Positions 46,445 through 55,833 of a stretch of DNA of 64,000 bases are shown here, piece by piece. Location of the stretch: contig OY782831.1 in NCBI GenBank assembly GCA_963678375.2, forward strand, positions 1,364,001 to 1,428,000. Direction: 5' to 3'. Numbering within the stretch: the stretch's first letter is position 1; every line of letters begins with the position of its first letter. The notes beneath the pieces were generated by a model. That model was given only the letters and a program-made list of their open reading frames with translations. It had not been told where the DNA came from and did not search any database. A program made the translations under genes and the position numbers. The stretch is from JAEKNW01 sp963678375 (GTDB lineage: Bacteria; Cloacimonadota; Cloacimonadia; Cloacimonadales; JAFGVF01).

Positions 46445-47080
46445 ATGGCTAATGCATTAAAATATAATAGTAATGGTGAAAAAATAGGGGAAGTTCAACT
46501 TCCTGCGTCAGTTTTTGAAGCTGAATGCAAAAATCCTAAAGCCTTACTTTACGAAGTTGTTAATATGTATCGTGCTAATCAAAGACAAGGTACAAAAGCA
46601 ACCAAGTCAAGAGGCTTAGTAAGAGGATCCACAAGAAAACTTGGAAAGCAAAAAGGTAGTGGCGGAGCTCGTATGGGTTCAAGAAGATCTCCAATTAGAG
46701 TTGGTGGTGGTCACGCTTTTAGAATTGATCCAAAATGTTGGTATAGACATATTCCTGCTAAGAAGAAGAGATTAGCTTTAAAACTAGTTTTATCTGACAG
46801 AGCAAATGAAGGTAAAGTATTAGTTGTAGAGAATCTTAATTATGACAAGCCAAGTACCAAGAGTGCAAAGGCATTAGTTGAGAAATTAGTTACTGAAAAA
46901 GGTAGAGTACTTATCGTAACTAAAGGAAATGACAAAGCAGTTGTTAGATCTTTCTCTAACTTAGAATATGTTGAAACAGGTAGAGCAGATGGTCTTCATG
47001 CTTATGGTATTCTAAAGAATAGTTTTATCGTAATGACAGAAGAAGCCTTGCAACAAGTTGAGGAGGTATTCGGAAAATGA
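46445..47080 (+). CDS. rplD: 50S ribosomal protein L4
   Basis: The 211-residue protein has the tunnel-loop sequence RANQRQGTKATKSRGLVRGS and KQKGSGGARMGSRRSPIRVG. In E. coli L4 represses the S10 operon through its leader, which makes it the candidate regulator here. Its stop overlaps rplW by 4 bases. Confidence 0.98.
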   Translation: MANALKYNSNGEKIGEVQLPASVFEAECKNPKALLYEVVNMYRANQRQGTKATKSRGLVRGSTRKLGKQKGSGGARMGSRRSPIRVGGGHAFRIDPKCWYRHIPAKKKRLALKLVLSDRANEGKVLVVENLNYDKPSTKSAKALVEKLVTEKGRVLIVTKGNDKAVVRSFSNLEYVETGRADGLHAYGILKNSFIVMTEEALQQVEEVFGK

Positions 47081-47364
47081 TACATCCAAGAGAAATAATC
47101 ATAGCTCCTATGCTTACAGAAAAGTCTTTAATTGAAAAAGAGACAAACAACAGATATATCTTTAAAGTAAGCATCAATGCTAATAAGATAGAAATCAAGA
47201 AAGCAATAGAGAAAGTTTTTTCTGTTAAAGTAGTGAAAATCAACACTATTAGAATGAAGGGAAAACCAAAGAGAATGGGTAGATATGAAGGTAGAAGACC
47301 TGATTTTAAGAAAGCTATCGTTACTCTTCAAGCAGATCAAACAATACCAGATTTTGAAGTTTAA
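47077..47364 (+). CDS. rplW: 50S ribosomal protein L23
   Basis: The 95-residue protein has IIAPMLTEKSLIEKE, the L23 start. The basic loop MKGKPKRMGRYEGRRPDFKK is characteristic. L23 sits at the tunnel exit and docks trigger factor and SRP. ATGA coupling with rplD. Confidence 0.97.
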   Translation: MIHPREIIIAPMLTEKSLIEKETNNRYIFKVSINANKIEIKKAIEKVFSVKVVKINTIRMKGKPKRMGRYEGRRPDFKKAIVTLQADQTIPDFEV

Positions 47365-47375
47365 GGGAGTTAATA

Positions 47376-48203
47376 ATGGGAATTAAAAAATATAAACCAA
47401 TTACACCTACTTTAAGATATAAAACAGGTTATACTTTTGAAGAAATCACAAAAAGTACACCTGAAAAATCTTTGCTTGCGAAGTTAAAAAAGTCTGGTGG
47501 TAGAAATAGTCAAGGTCGCATTACATGTCGTCACAAAGGTGGCGGACATCGCAGACATTATAGAATTATCGATTTTAAAAGAAATAAAATAGATATTCCG
47601 GCAAAAGTAGCCTCAATTGAATATGATCCAAACCGTTCAGCAAGAATTGCACTTCTTCACTATGTAGATGGTGAGAAGAGATATATGATTGCTCAGGATG
47701 GCTTGAAAGTAGGAATGGAAGTTATTGCAAGTCCTACTGCTCCTATCAAAGTGGGAAATGCTTTACCACTTAGTAATATTCCATTAGGTACAACAATCTC
47801 ATGTGTTGAACTTAAAAGAGGAAAGGGTGCTCAAATAGCTCGTTCAGCTGGTTCAATGGCACAGCTTGTTGCAAAAGAAGGTGATTATATCCATGTGAAG
47901 ATGCCTTCAAATGATGTTCACTTAGTTAGAAAAGAATGCTATGCTGTAATCGGTCAAGTTGGTAACTTAGAACACAACTTAATCGTTTTAGGTAAAGCAG
48001 GTCGTAGTAGATGGTTAGGAATCAGACCTACAGTCCGTGGTGTTGTTATGAACCCAGTAGATCACCCACACGGTGGTGGTGAAGGTAAGACATCTGGTGG
48101 TAGACATCCTGTTTCTCCATGGGGTAAACTCGCTAAAGGTGGAAAGACCCGTAAGACTAAGAAATATTCTAACAAGTATATTATCAAATCTAAAAAGAAG
48201 TAA
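47376..48203 (+). CDS. rplB: 50S ribosomal protein L2
   Basis: The 275-residue protein ends with the invariant C-terminal region (VMNPVDHPHGGGEGKTSGGR) that contacts the peptidyl transferase centre, and has ITCRHKGGGHRRHYR near the N-terminus. Length is normal. Confidence 0.98.
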   Translation: MGIKKYKPITPTLRYKTGYTFEEITKSTPEKSLLAKLKKSGGRNSQGRITCRHKGGGHRRHYRIIDFKRNKIDIPAKVASIEYDPNRSARIALLHYVDGEKRYMIAQDGLKVGMEVIASPTAPIKVGNALPLSNIPLGTTISCVELKRGKGAQIARSAGSMAQLVAKEGDYIHVKMPSNDVHLVRKECYAVIGQVGNLEHNLIVLGKAGRSRWLGIRPTVRGVVMNPVDHPHGGGEGKTSGGRHPVSPWGKLAKGGKTRKTKKYSNKYIIKSKKK

Positions 48204-48223
48204 GCTGACATAGGAGAAAAATA

Positions 48224-48493
48224 ATGCCTAGATCGATAAAAAAAGGACCTTTCGTCGATGAACATTTGATGAAAAAGGTTGAAACACAATTAAGTACTAA
48301 AGATAAATCAGTTATCAAGACCTGGTCAAGAAGATCAGTTGTATTACCTGAATTTATAGGACTTACTTTTGCTGTACATAATGGACACAAATTTGTGCCA
48401 GTATATATTTCTGAGAATGCAGTTGGTCATAAGCTTGGCGAATTTGCACCAACCAGAACATATCGTGGTCACAAAGAAAAGAAAAAAAGATAG
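48224..48493 (+). CDS. rpsS: 30S ribosomal protein S19
   Basis: The 89-residue protein begins MPRSIKKGPFVDEHLMKKVE and includes TWSRRSVVLPEFIGLTFAVH and KLGEFAPTRTYRGH, all standard for S19, which binds the 16S head with S13. Confidence 0.98.
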   Translation: MPRSIKKGPFVDEHLMKKVETQLSTKDKSVIKTWSRRSVVLPEFIGLTFAVHNGHKFVPVYISENAVGHKLGEFAPTRTYRGHKEKKKR

Positions 48494-48503
48494 GAGATGA
48501 AGA

Positions 48504-48863
48504 ATGGAAGCTATAGCTAAACTTAGATACCATCGTGGTTCAGCTCGTAAAGCTCGCTTGGTTCTTGATTTAATCAGAGGTAAATCAGTATCTGAAGCAC
48601 GAAACATTCTTATGTTCTCAGAAAAGCGTGTGTCAGATCCTGTACTAAAAGTATTAGAATCTGCAGTGGCTAATGCACTACATAAAGATGCGAGAAAAGA
48701 AACAAACGAAATGATTATAAATAAAGCACTTGCTGATGATGGTCCTATAATGAAGAGATTCCGTCCAAGAGCTCAAGGTCGTGCTTTTATGATAAGAAAG
48801 CGTACTTGTCACATAACCTTACAAATTTCAGATCTATCTGAAACCGCTTCCGGACAGGAATAG
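48504..48863 (+). CDS. rplV: 50S ribosomal protein L22
   Basis: The 119-residue protein has YHRGSARKARLVLDLIRGKS and the tunnel beta-hairpin MKRFRPRAQGRAFMIRKRTC. It is followed 9 bases later by rpsC. Confidence 0.97.
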   Translation: MEAIAKLRYHRGSARKARLVLDLIRGKSVSEARNILMFSEKRVSDPVLKVLESAVANALHKDARKETNEMIINKALADDGPIMKRFRPRAQGRAFMIRKRTCHITLQISDLSETASGQE

Positions 48864-48872
48864 GAGGAAAAT

Positions 48873-49595
48873 TTGGGACAAAAAATTAATCCAATTATAT
48901 ATCGTATTGGCGTAAATAAAGAATCTGAATCTACTTGGTTTGCTACAGGTAAACAATATTTAGATAATTTCCATGAAGATTTAAAAGTCAGAAATTATAT
49001 TGAAAAAAGATTAAGATTCAGAGAAATTCAAGAAGACGTAGATGGTAAAATTAGAAAGAAAATGATACCAACAAACAATATGGTTTCAAGAATAGATATC
49101 TCTAGAAAAACTAATTCAATCTATATTGATATTCAAACAGCTCGTCCAGGCCAAGTTATTGGTAAGAAGGGTGAAGATATCGATAAATTAAGAAATGAAA
49201 TCAACCACCTTGTTAATAAAGGTAGAAATAAGAACATGAATGTTTTTATTAATGTTAAAGAAATTAACAAAATGTGGTTAGATTCAAAATTAGTTGGTGA
49301 AGAGATAGCAAAACAGTTAGAACAGAGAATCTCTTTCAGAAGAGCAATGAAAAATGCTATGCGTAACGCTTTTAAAGATGGAGCTTTAGGAATTAAAGTT
49401 CAATGTGCAGGTCGTTTAGGTGGAGCAGAGATTGCTAGAACAGAGAGATATAAACAAGGTAGAACACCTCTTCACACACTTAGAGCCGACATTGATTATG
49501 CTTTAACAGAAGCACAAACAACATACGGTGTTATAGGTATCAAAGTGTGGATTTATAAAGGTGATATTCTTAATAATAATGTTACTCAAGGGTAA
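48873..49595 (+). CDS. rpsC: 30S ribosomal protein S3
   Basis: The 240-residue protein starts with TTG (Met-Gly-Gln-Lys-Ile-Asn-Pro) four bases after GGAGGAAAA. A KH domain is marked by IGKKGEDIDKLRNEI, and GRLGGAEIARTERYKQGRTP is in the C-terminal half. S3 lines the mRNA entry site. Confidence 0.97.
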   Translation: MGQKINPIIYRIGVNKESESTWFATGKQYLDNFHEDLKVRNYIEKRLRFREIQEDVDGKIRKKMIPTNNMVSRIDISRKTNSIYIDIQTARPGQVIGKKGEDIDKLRNEINHLVNKGRNKNMNVFINVKEINKMWLDSKLVGEEIAKQLEQRISFRRAMKNAMRNAFKDGALGIKVQCAGRLGGAEIARTERYKQGRTPLHTLRADIDYALTEAQTTYGVIGIKVWIYKGDILNNNVTQG

Positions 49596-49616
49596 TATTA
49601 GGAAGAGGAGAAAAAG

Positions 49617-50036
49617 ATGTTAGCACCAAAAAAAGTAAAACATAGAAAACAGATGCGTGGAAGAAGAACTGGTTTAGCCTATCGTGGTTCAACAGTTTCT
49701 TTTGGTGAGTATGCTTTAATGGCTACTCAAGATGGTTGGATTACTAGCCGTCAAATCGAAGCTTCTCGTGTCGCTATAACAAGAACTATGAAGCGTCAAG
49801 GTAAAGTGTGGATAAGAATCTTCCCTGATAAACCTATTACAAACAAACCTGCTGAAACTCGTATGGGTAAAGGTAAGGGTGCACCAGAGTACTGGGTAGC
49901 AGTAGTAAAACCTGGAAGAATAATGTTTGAGGTCGATGGTGTGGACGCTTCTATTGCAAAAGAAGCTTTTAGATTAGCCGGACATAAACTTCCGATATCG
50001 ACAAAAATGATTGCACGTGAAGGAGCAGAGATATGA
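49617..50036 (+). CDS. rplP: 50S ribosomal protein L16
   Basis: The 139-residue protein shows MLAPKKVKHRKQMRGRRTG and VWIRIFPDKPITNKPAETRM with GKGAPEYWVAVVKPG. Its stop overlaps the rpmC start by 4 bases. Confidence 0.98.
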   Translation: MLAPKKVKHRKQMRGRRTGLAYRGSTVSFGEYALMATQDGWITSRQIEASRVAITRTMKRQGKVWIRIFPDKPITNKPAETRMGKGKGAPEYWVAVVKPGRIMFEVDGVDASIAKEAFRLAGHKLPISTKMIAREGAEI

Positions 50037-50227
50037 TAGCAAAAGAACTAAGAGAGTTATCAGTAGAAGAATTAAATGCCAAGCTTAACGATTGTAAAGA
50101 AGAGCTATTTAATCTTCGATTCCAACAAGTGCGCAATATGCTGGAGAATCCGGGTAGATTCAAAGAACTCAAGAAAGAAATTGCCAGAATTCATACAGTG
50201 TTAACTGAAATGAAAAAAGCTAACTAA
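50033..50227 (+). CDS. rpmC: 50S ribosomal protein L29
   Basis: The 64-residue helical protein has the L29 pattern KELRELSVEELNAKLNDCKE and FNLRFQQVRNMLENPGRFKE. It is ATGA-coupled to rplP. Confidence 0.96.
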   Translation: MIAKELRELSVEELNAKLNDCKEELFNLRFQQVRNMLENPGRFKELKKEIARIHTVLTEMKKAN

Positions 50228-50236
50228 GAGGTCGAA

Positions 50237-50491
50237 ATGCAGGAAACAAGAAAACTAACCAAAGCTGGTGTAGTAGTAAGTGATAAGATGGATAAAACTA
50301 TTGTCGTTAAAGTAGAAAGACAGTTTACCCATCCTCTATACAAAAAGACTGTAAGAGTGCATAAGAAATTTATGGCTCATGACGAAAATAATGAAGCACA
50401 GATCGGTGATAAAGTAATAATTGAAGAGAATAGACCTTTAAGTAGAAAGAAAAGATGGAATCTTCAAGAAGTCACTGAAAAGGTTAAATAG
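50237..50491 (+). CDS. rpsQ: 30S ribosomal protein S17
   Basis: The 84-residue OB-fold protein reads GVVVSDKMDKTIVVKVERQF and HPLYKKTVRVHKKFMAHDE, then IEENRPLSRKKRW. These are conserved S17 features. Confidence 0.97.
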   Translation: MQETRKLTKAGVVVSDKMDKTIVVKVERQFTHPLYKKTVRVHKKFMAHDENNEAQIGDKVIIEENRPLSRKKRWNLQEVTEKVK

Positions 50492-50500
50492 GAGTAAGAG

Positions 50501-50869
50501 ATGATCCAAGCACAAACAATATTGAACATCGCAGATAACTCCGGTGCTAAGAAGGCAATGTGCATCAAAGTTCTAGGCGGAAGTAAGAGAAAATATGCTT
50601 CTGTTGGAGATATCATAGTAATAGCTATAAAATCAGCAACACCTAACGGCAAAGTTAAGAAAGGTACTGTTGAGAAAGCTGTGATTGTAAGAACTGCTAA
50701 AGAAATAAGAAGAAAAGATGGTTCTTATATTCGCTTCCAAGATAATGCAGCAGTTATTCTAGATGCTAAAATGGAACCTAAAGGAACTCGTATTTTTGGA
50801 CCAGTTGCTCGTGAACTTCGTGAGCATGAGTTTATGAAAATTGTTTCTTTAGCACCTGAAGTGTTATAG
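50501..50869 (+). CDS. rplN: 50S ribosomal protein L14
   Basis: The 122-residue protein has the L14 start MIQAQTILNIADNSGAKKAM, the GSKRKYASVGDIIVIAIK strand and the C-terminal GTRIFGPVARELREHEFMKI. It heads the spc-type part of the operon. Confidence 0.98.
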   Translation: MIQAQTILNIADNSGAKKAMCIKVLGGSKRKYASVGDIIVIAIKSATPNGKVKKGTVEKAVIVRTAKEIRRKDGSYIRFQDNAAVILDAKMEPKGTRIFGPVARELREHEFMKIVSLAPEVL

Positions 50870-50878
50870 GAGTAGATA

Positions 50879-51199
50879 ATGCAAAATAGAATGAGAATCA
50901 AAAAAGGTGATACAGTAGTAGTAGTAAGCGGAGCTGATAAAGGCGTTAAAGGTAGAGTATTAGTAGCTTTTCCACGTAAACAACGCATAATAATTGAAAA
51001 AGTTAACATGATTAAAAAGCATGTTAAACCTAATCAATCTAATCCACAAGGTGGAATTATCGAAAAAGAGGCCCCAATTCACGTATCAAACGTAATGCTG
51101 TATAACGAAAAAATAAAAGATGTAACCAGAGCTGTTTATAAAACAACTGCTGACGGTAAAAGAGTCAGAGTTTGTAAAAAAACAGGGGACGAAATCTAA
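50879..51199 (+). CDS. rplX: 50S ribosomal protein L24
   Basis: The 106-residue protein has a KOW motif (IKKGDTVVVVSGADKGVKGR) and GGIIEKEAPIHVSNVMLYN, typical of L24, an assembly initiator of the large subunit. Confidence 0.97.
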   Translation: MQNRMRIKKGDTVVVVSGADKGVKGRVLVAFPRKQRIIIEKVNMIKKHVKPNQSNPQGGIIEKEAPIHVSNVMLYNEKIKDVTRAVYKTTADGKRVRVCKKTGDEI

Positions 51200-51209
51200 A
51201 GGAGAAGGG

Positions 51210-51764
51210 ATGAACAGAAAAAAAGAAATATATTTAAACGAAGTGATTCCCGCACTTAGAACTAAGTTCGAGTATAAGAATATACACATGGTGCCAAAGT
51301 TAAATAAGATAGTTATTAGTATGGGTGTTGGTGGTGCAACACAAAACAAGGCTATCTTAGATAATGCTATAAAAGATATGGAACAAATTACAGGTAGAAA
51401 ACCTCTTGTAACTAAAGCTAAGAAATCAATTTCTAACTTTAAGTTAAGAGCTGGTATGCCAATTGGCTGTAAGGTGACTCTTAGAGGCGAGATTATGTAT
51501 GAGTTCTACGACAAGTTAATATCGATTGTAATTCCTCGTATCAGAGACTTTAAAGGTGTTCCTTTAAAAAACTTTGATGGCAGAGGTAACTACTCATTAG
51601 GTTTAGATGAACAAACAGTTTTTCCTGAAATTGAATTTGATAAAATTGACATGGTAAGAGGTATGAATATAGCAATAGTTACTACTGCTCATACTGATGA
51701 AGAAGCCAGAGAAATGTTAAAATTGATGGGATTCCCTTTCAGAAAAGTTGCGGTAAAGGAGTAG
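51210..51764 (+). CDS. rplE: 50S ribosomal protein L5
   Basis: The 184-residue protein has NIHMVPKLNKIVISMGVGG, KAKKSISNFKLRAGMPIGCK and DFKGVPLKNFDGRGNYSLGL. L5 binds 5S rRNA. Normal length. Confidence 0.98.
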   Translation: MNRKKEIYLNEVIPALRTKFEYKNIHMVPKLNKIVISMGVGGATQNKAILDNAIKDMEQITGRKPLVTKAKKSISNFKLRAGMPIGCKVTLRGEIMYEFYDKLISIVIPRIRDFKGVPLKNFDGRGNYSLGLDEQTVFPEIEFDKIDMVRGMNIAIVTTAHTDEEAREMLKLMGFPFRKVAVKE

Positions 51765-51767
51765 ATT

Positions 51768-51953
51768 TTGGCAAAGAAATCATTAGTTGTAAAACAACAA
51801 AAGAAAGCTAAATTCGGCGTTAGAGAATATTCTCGTTGTAAAATTTGTGGAAGACCAAGAGCTTACATGAGAGATTTTGGTATATGCCGTCTTTGTTTCA
51901 GAAAATTAGCTGACCATGGTAAAATCCCTGGAATCACAAGAGCTAGTTGGTAA
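51768..51953 (+). CDS. rpsN: 30S ribosomal protein S14, zinc-binding (type Z)
   Basis: The 61-residue protein begins at TTG (Met-Ala-Lys-Lys-Ser). It has the four-cysteine zinc site (CKICGRPRAYMRDFGICRLC) and ends GIPGITRASW-like (KIPGITRASW). This is the short zinc form, not the long zinc-free S14. Confidence 0.96.
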   Translation: MAKKSLVVKQQKKAKFGVREYSRCKICGRPRAYMRDFGICRLCFRKLADHGKIPGITRASW

Positions 51954-51968
51954 TAAACTGGAGGAAAA

Positions 51969-52379
51969 ATGATATCAGATCCGATAGCTGATGCAATAAC
52001 AAAAGTAAGAAATGCATATCGTGCCGGACATACCAGAGTGGTATTAAATCACAGTAAAATTGTTGAATCTGTAGTTACTCTTTTAGCTAAAGAGAACTTC
52101 ATCAACAGTTTTCATGTATTAGAAAAAGATCCTGAAAGAGGATTAAACTTCAAAAAATTAAGTTTAAACCTTAGATATACAAATAGTGGTCAGCCGGTTT
52201 TAACCGGAATTGAAAGAGTTTCTAAACCTGGAAGAAGAGTATATGTAAAAGCAAACCATGTTCCTAGAGTATATAATAATACCGGTTGTGCATTTATATC
52301 AACAAGCAGTGGTGTTATGGTTGATAGAGATGCCCGTAACCAGAATGTTGGTGGCGAATACATATGCAAAGTGTGGTAG
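51969..52379 (+). CDS. rpsH: 30S ribosomal protein S8
   Basis: The 136-residue protein begins with SDPIADAITKVRNAYRAGHT and has the C-terminal block CAFISTSSGVMVDRDARNQN and GGEYICKVW. In many bacteria S8 represses the spc operon. Confidence 0.97.
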   Translation: MISDPIADAITKVRNAYRAGHTRVVLNHSKIVESVVTLLAKENFINSFHVLEKDPERGLNFKKLSLNLRYTNSGQPVLTGIERVSKPGRRVYVKANHVPRVYNNTGCAFISTSSGVMVDRDARNQNVGGEYICKVW

Positions 52380-52388
52380 GAGGATAGC

Positions 52389-52958
52389 ATGTCAAGAATA
52401 GGAAAAAGTCCAATCGTGCTTCCTGAAGGTGTAAAAGTAAACATTACAGGTAGCCACATAGAAGTTGAAGGTAAATTAGGTAAACTCTCACATGATTTAG
52501 TTGGTGGAATTACTGTTACTCAAGAAGATAATCGTCTAGTATTCTTAAGACAAGATGATAGTAGAGAGCAAAAGGCTTTCCATGGCTTAGGTAGAGCTTT
52601 AGTGCAAAACCTAGTTACTGGTGTTACTCAAGGTTATGAAAAATTACTCCATGTAATTGGAACTGGTTTTTCAGCTGAAGTAGTTGGCCCATGGCTTAAG
52701 CTCAACTTAGGTTACTCTCATGACATCTATTTAGAGATACCAGAAGGTTTAGAAGTGAAAGCTGAAGCAATTCCTCGTGGTAAAGGTATGCATTCTGAAC
52801 ATCAAGCAAATGTATTCGTAAAAGGAATTCATAAAGAAGATGTTGGTAAATTCTCTGCTGAAATTAGAGAGTGTCGTAAGCCTGAGAACTACAAAGGTAA
52901 AGGAATTCGCTACAGCACAGAGCGCGTAATAATCAAAGCTGGAAAAGCTGGAGCATAA
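52389..52958 (+). CDS. rplF: 50S ribosomal protein L6
   Basis: The 189-residue protein begins MSRIGKSPIVLPEGVKVNIT. Two L6 domains are visible, with the C-terminal RECRKPENYKGKGIRYSTER conserved. Confidence 0.98.
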   Translation: MSRIGKSPIVLPEGVKVNITGSHIEVEGKLGKLSHDLVGGITVTQEDNRLVFLRQDDSREQKAFHGLGRALVQNLVTGVTQGYEKLLHVIGTGFSAEVVGPWLKLNLGYSHDIYLEIPEGLEVKAEAIPRGKGMHSEHQANVFVKGIHKEDVGKFSAEIRECRKPENYKGKGIRYSTERVIIKAGKAGA

Positions 52959-52970
52959 GCGGGGTAAATA

Positions 52971-53342
52971 ATGGTAAAACCAAGTAATATAATTAGAAAT
53001 GAAAAAAGAGCGAGACGTAGAAAAGCTATTCGTAAGACACTTAGCGGAACAGCTACTCGTCCTCGATTAGTTGTTTTCAGAAGTTTGAATCATATATATG
53101 GACAGATAATTGATGATTTAAAAGGTGTTACCTTAGTCTCATTATCATCCAAATCTAAAGATGCTCAGTTAGAAGAAGGAATTAAAAAAGTAGAAGTTAG
53201 TTTTCAAATTGGACAGCAATTAGCAGCCAAAGCAATGAAAGCTGGTATTACTAAAGTTTGCTTCGACAGAGCCGGTTACAAATATCACGGAAGAGTAAAA
53301 GCATTTGCTGATGGTGCTCGTAAAGCCGGATTAGAACTATAA
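52971..53342 (+). CDS. rplR: 50S ribosomal protein L18
   Basis: The 123-residue protein has RRKAIRKTLSGTATRPRLVV, RSLNHIYGQIIDD and CFDRAGYKYHGRVKAFADGA. It binds 5S rRNA together with L5. Confidence 0.97.
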   Translation: MVKPSNIIRNEKRARRRKAIRKTLSGTATRPRLVVFRSLNHIYGQIIDDLKGVTLVSLSSKSKDAQLEEGIKKVEVSFQIGQQLAAKAMKAGITKVCFDRAGYKYHGRVKAFADGARKAGLEL

Positions 53343-53351
53343 CGGGAGGAA

Positions 53352-53882
53352 ATGTTGAGACAAATGAATAATCCAGAAGTTGAAGATCAATTTGTTGAAA
53401 AAATAGTTGCAACCAACCGTGTAACCAAGGTAACTAAGGGTGGTAAAAACTTTTCTTTTAGCGCTATTGTAGTTATTGGTGACAAAAAAGGAAATGTTGG
53501 TGTTGGCAAAGGTAAAGCTATTGAGATTGTTGATGCAATCAGAAAAGCTAAAGAAAGAGCCAGCAAAACTATGTTTAGAATTCCGATAACTAATGGTACA
53601 ATTCCTCACGAAATGTTAGGAAGATTTGGTGCGAGCAAAGTCTTAATGAGACCAGCTTCTCCTGGTACTGGTGTTATTGCAGGTGGTACTACTAGAGCTA
53701 TCTTTGAAGCTGCAGGAATTGAAAATATTCTATGTAAGTCAATGGGTTCTAATACACCAACTAACGTTGTAAAAGCTACAGTTGTTGGTCTTAAAAAGCT
53801 TAGAACTATCAACGATATTGCTAAACTTAGAAATAAAACTTTTGCTGAATTGACTGGTATGGAGGCTAAAGATGAAGATTAA
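53352..53882 (+). CDS. rpsE: 30S ribosomal protein S5
   Basis: The 176-residue protein has the S5 RNA-binding fold (EKIVATNRVTKVTKGGKNFS) and the C-terminal PGTGVIAGGTTRAIFEAAGI. S5 takes part in decoding fidelity. It overlaps rpmD by 11 bases. Confidence 0.98.
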   Translation: MLRQMNNPEVEDQFVEKIVATNRVTKVTKGGKNFSFSAIVVIGDKKGNVGVGKGKAIEIVDAIRKAKERASKTMFRIPITNGTIPHEMLGRFGASKVLMRPASPGTGVIAGGTTRAIFEAAGIENILCKSMGSNTPTNVVKATVVGLKKLRTINDIAKLRNKTFAELTGMEAKDED

Positions 53883-54057
53883 AGTAAGCCAAATCAAAAG
53901 TGCAATTGGCAGAAAAGAGAATCATAAAAGAATTTTAGCTTCACTTGGTTTAGGTAGAATTGGAAAATCAAGAATTCATGATGACAGTCCTGTTATCATG
54001 GGTATGATTAAGAAAGTTGACTACCTATTAAAAGTCGAAACAGTTGAAGAAAACTAA
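53872..54057 (+). CDS. rpmD: 50S ribosomal protein L30
   Basis: The 61-residue protein reads KVSQIKSAIGRKENHKRILA then LGLGRIGKSRIHDDSP, the usual L30 pattern. It starts inside the end of rpsE. Confidence 0.95.
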   Translation: MKIKVSQIKSAIGRKENHKRILASLGLGRIGKSRIHDDSPVIMGMIKKVDYLLKVETVEEN

Positions 54058-54068
54058 GGAGAGATAAG

Positions 54069-54539
54069 ATGTTAACCTTACATAATCTTAGTAAACCAGC
54101 TATTAAAAAGAATAAAAAAAGATTAGGAAAAGGTCAAGCGACTGGTCAAGGTCAAACAGCAGGTAGAGGACACAAAGGACAGAAAGCTCGTTCTGGTGGA
54201 AAAATCCCTATCTGGTTTGAAGGTGGTCAAATGCCTATCCAGAGAAGACTCCCAAAAAGAGGATTCAAAAATATCTTTAAAGTTTCACATAGAATCGTAA
54301 ATTTAAAAGACCTGGTTGATTTAGACGTTCAAGAGTTAGATATTGCTAAAATGGAAGAGATTGGATTACTACCAAAGAGTGGTAAAAAAGCCAATTATCC
54401 AGTTAAGGTCCTAGCCGAACTAGGAGATGTAGAATTTTCAAAAACAATGACTATTAAAGCCAACGCTTTTTCCAAAAAAGCAATCGAACTGATTGAAAAT
54501 AAAGGTGGTAAAGCGGAGGTAGTGAATTTTGTTAAGTAA
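54069..54539 (+). CDS. rplO: 50S ribosomal protein L15
   Basis: The 156-residue protein has the Gly/Lys-rich extension KKRLGKGQATGQGQTAGRGH and KIPIWFEGGQMPIQRRLPKR. Its 3' end overlaps secY by 11 bases. Confidence 0.97.
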   Translation: MLTLHNLSKPAIKKNKKRLGKGQATGQGQTAGRGHKGQKARSGGKIPIWFEGGQMPIQRRLPKRGFKNIFKVSHRIVNLKDLVDLDVQELDIAKMEEIGLLPKSGKKANYPVKVLAELGDVEFSKTMTIKANAFSKKAIELIENKGGKAEVVNFVK

Positions 54540-55833
54540 AATAGCGAATATATTTAGAGTTCCTGATTTAAAGAAAAAAGTACTATTTACTGCTTTTATT
54601 CTTGTGTTATATAGATTGGGAAGCTTTATTCCGGTTCCCGGCGTAGATGCCTCAGAGTTAGGAAAAATATTTAGTAACAATAGCGAAGGACTACTTGGAT
54701 TAGTAGACCTTTTCGCTGGTGGTAATATGTCTAGAGCGTCAGTATTTGCTCTTGGTATTATGCCATATATTACAGCTTCTATTGTTATTCAATTACTCGG
54801 AAGTGTTATCCCTTATTTTGAAAAACTCAAAAAAGAGGGTGCTGAAGGGCAGAAAAAGATAACTCAAATTACAAGATATGGAACCGTATTGGTAGCGGGT
54901 TTGAACTCTATTGGAATATGCGTTATGTTACTTTCACAACCAAACATTGTAACAATCAACCAAACATTTTTCTTTGTATCAACAATTATTACCTTAATCA
55001 CTGGTGTTATGATCATCATGTGGCTTGGTGAACAGATTACAGAGAAGGGTATTGGTAACGGTATTTCTTTGATTATATTTGCTGGTATCATAGCTCGCCT
55101 TCCTGGTGAGATTTATGGTCTTTTCCAAAGAGTTGCAGCTAATCCATCTATTGGGAATATTTTTATGATTCTCTTTATTTTAGCTGCCATAGTTGTTGTT
55201 ACTGCATCTGTTATCTTAGTAACTGAAGCAATAAGAAAAATACCTGTTCAGTATGCAAAAAGAGTTATTGGCCGTAAAGTATATGGTGGTCAATCTACTT
55301 ATATCCCATTAAGGGTTAATACTGCTGGTGTTATTCCAATTATCTTTGCTCAGTCAGTGCTTATGTTCCCTATTACAATTATTAGATTCTTTAATACAGA
55401 TTCTACTTTTGTAACAAACTGGTTCTCACCAGGAACTGCACTTTATACTATAATATCAATGATATTAATCATCTTCTTTGCTTACTTCTATACTGCAATG
55501 GTTATGAATCCAGTAGAGATGGCTGATAATATGAAAAAATACGGTGGTTTCATTCCTGGTGTTAAACAAGGAAAGAGAACTGCTGAATATATCAATCGAG
55601 TATTAGTTAGAATTACTCTTCCTGGAGCTATTTTCTATGCTATTATCGCTGTTATGCCTGATATCTTATTCCGTGTTTTAGGAGTTAGTTTATCAGTACT
55701 CGGCGGTACAAGTATTATCATTGTTGTTGGTGTTGCTTTAGACACACTTCAACAGATTGAATCTCACCTTGTGTCTCGTCACTATGATGGTTTCATGAAA
55801 CGTGGTAAATTAAGAGGAAGATCAGGAAGATGA
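54529..55833 (+). CDS. secY: Protein translocase channel SecY
   Basis: The 434-residue membrane protein has ten predicted helices. The plug/TM2 region reads LFAGGNMSRASVFALGIMPY, and IGNGISLIIFAGIIARLP and NPVEMADNMKKYGGFIPGV are conserved SecY blocks. It starts at TTG 54529 behind GCGGAGG. It forms the SecYEG channel. No adk gene lies between secY and map, unlike many bacteria. Confidence 0.98.
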   Translation: MLSKIANIFRVPDLKKKVLFTAFILVLYRLGSFIPVPGVDASELGKIFSNNSEGLLGLVDLFAGGNMSRASVFALGIMPYITASIVIQLLGSVIPYFEKLKKEGAEGQKKITQITRYGTVLVAGLNSIGICVMLLSQPNIVTINQTFFFVSTIITLITGVMIIMWLGEQITEKGIGNGISLIIFAGIIARLPGEIYGLFQRVAANPSIGNIFMILFILAAIVVVTASVILVTEAIRKIPVQYAKRVIGRKVYGGQSTYIPLRVNTAGVIPIIFAQSVLMFPITIIRFFNTDSTFVTNWFSPGTALYTIISMILIIFFAYFYTAMVMNPVEMADNMKKYGGFIPGVKQGKRTAEYINRVLVRITLPGAIFYAIIAVMPDILFRVLGVSLSVLGGTSIIIVVGVALDTLQQIESHLVSRHYDGFMKRGKLRGRSGR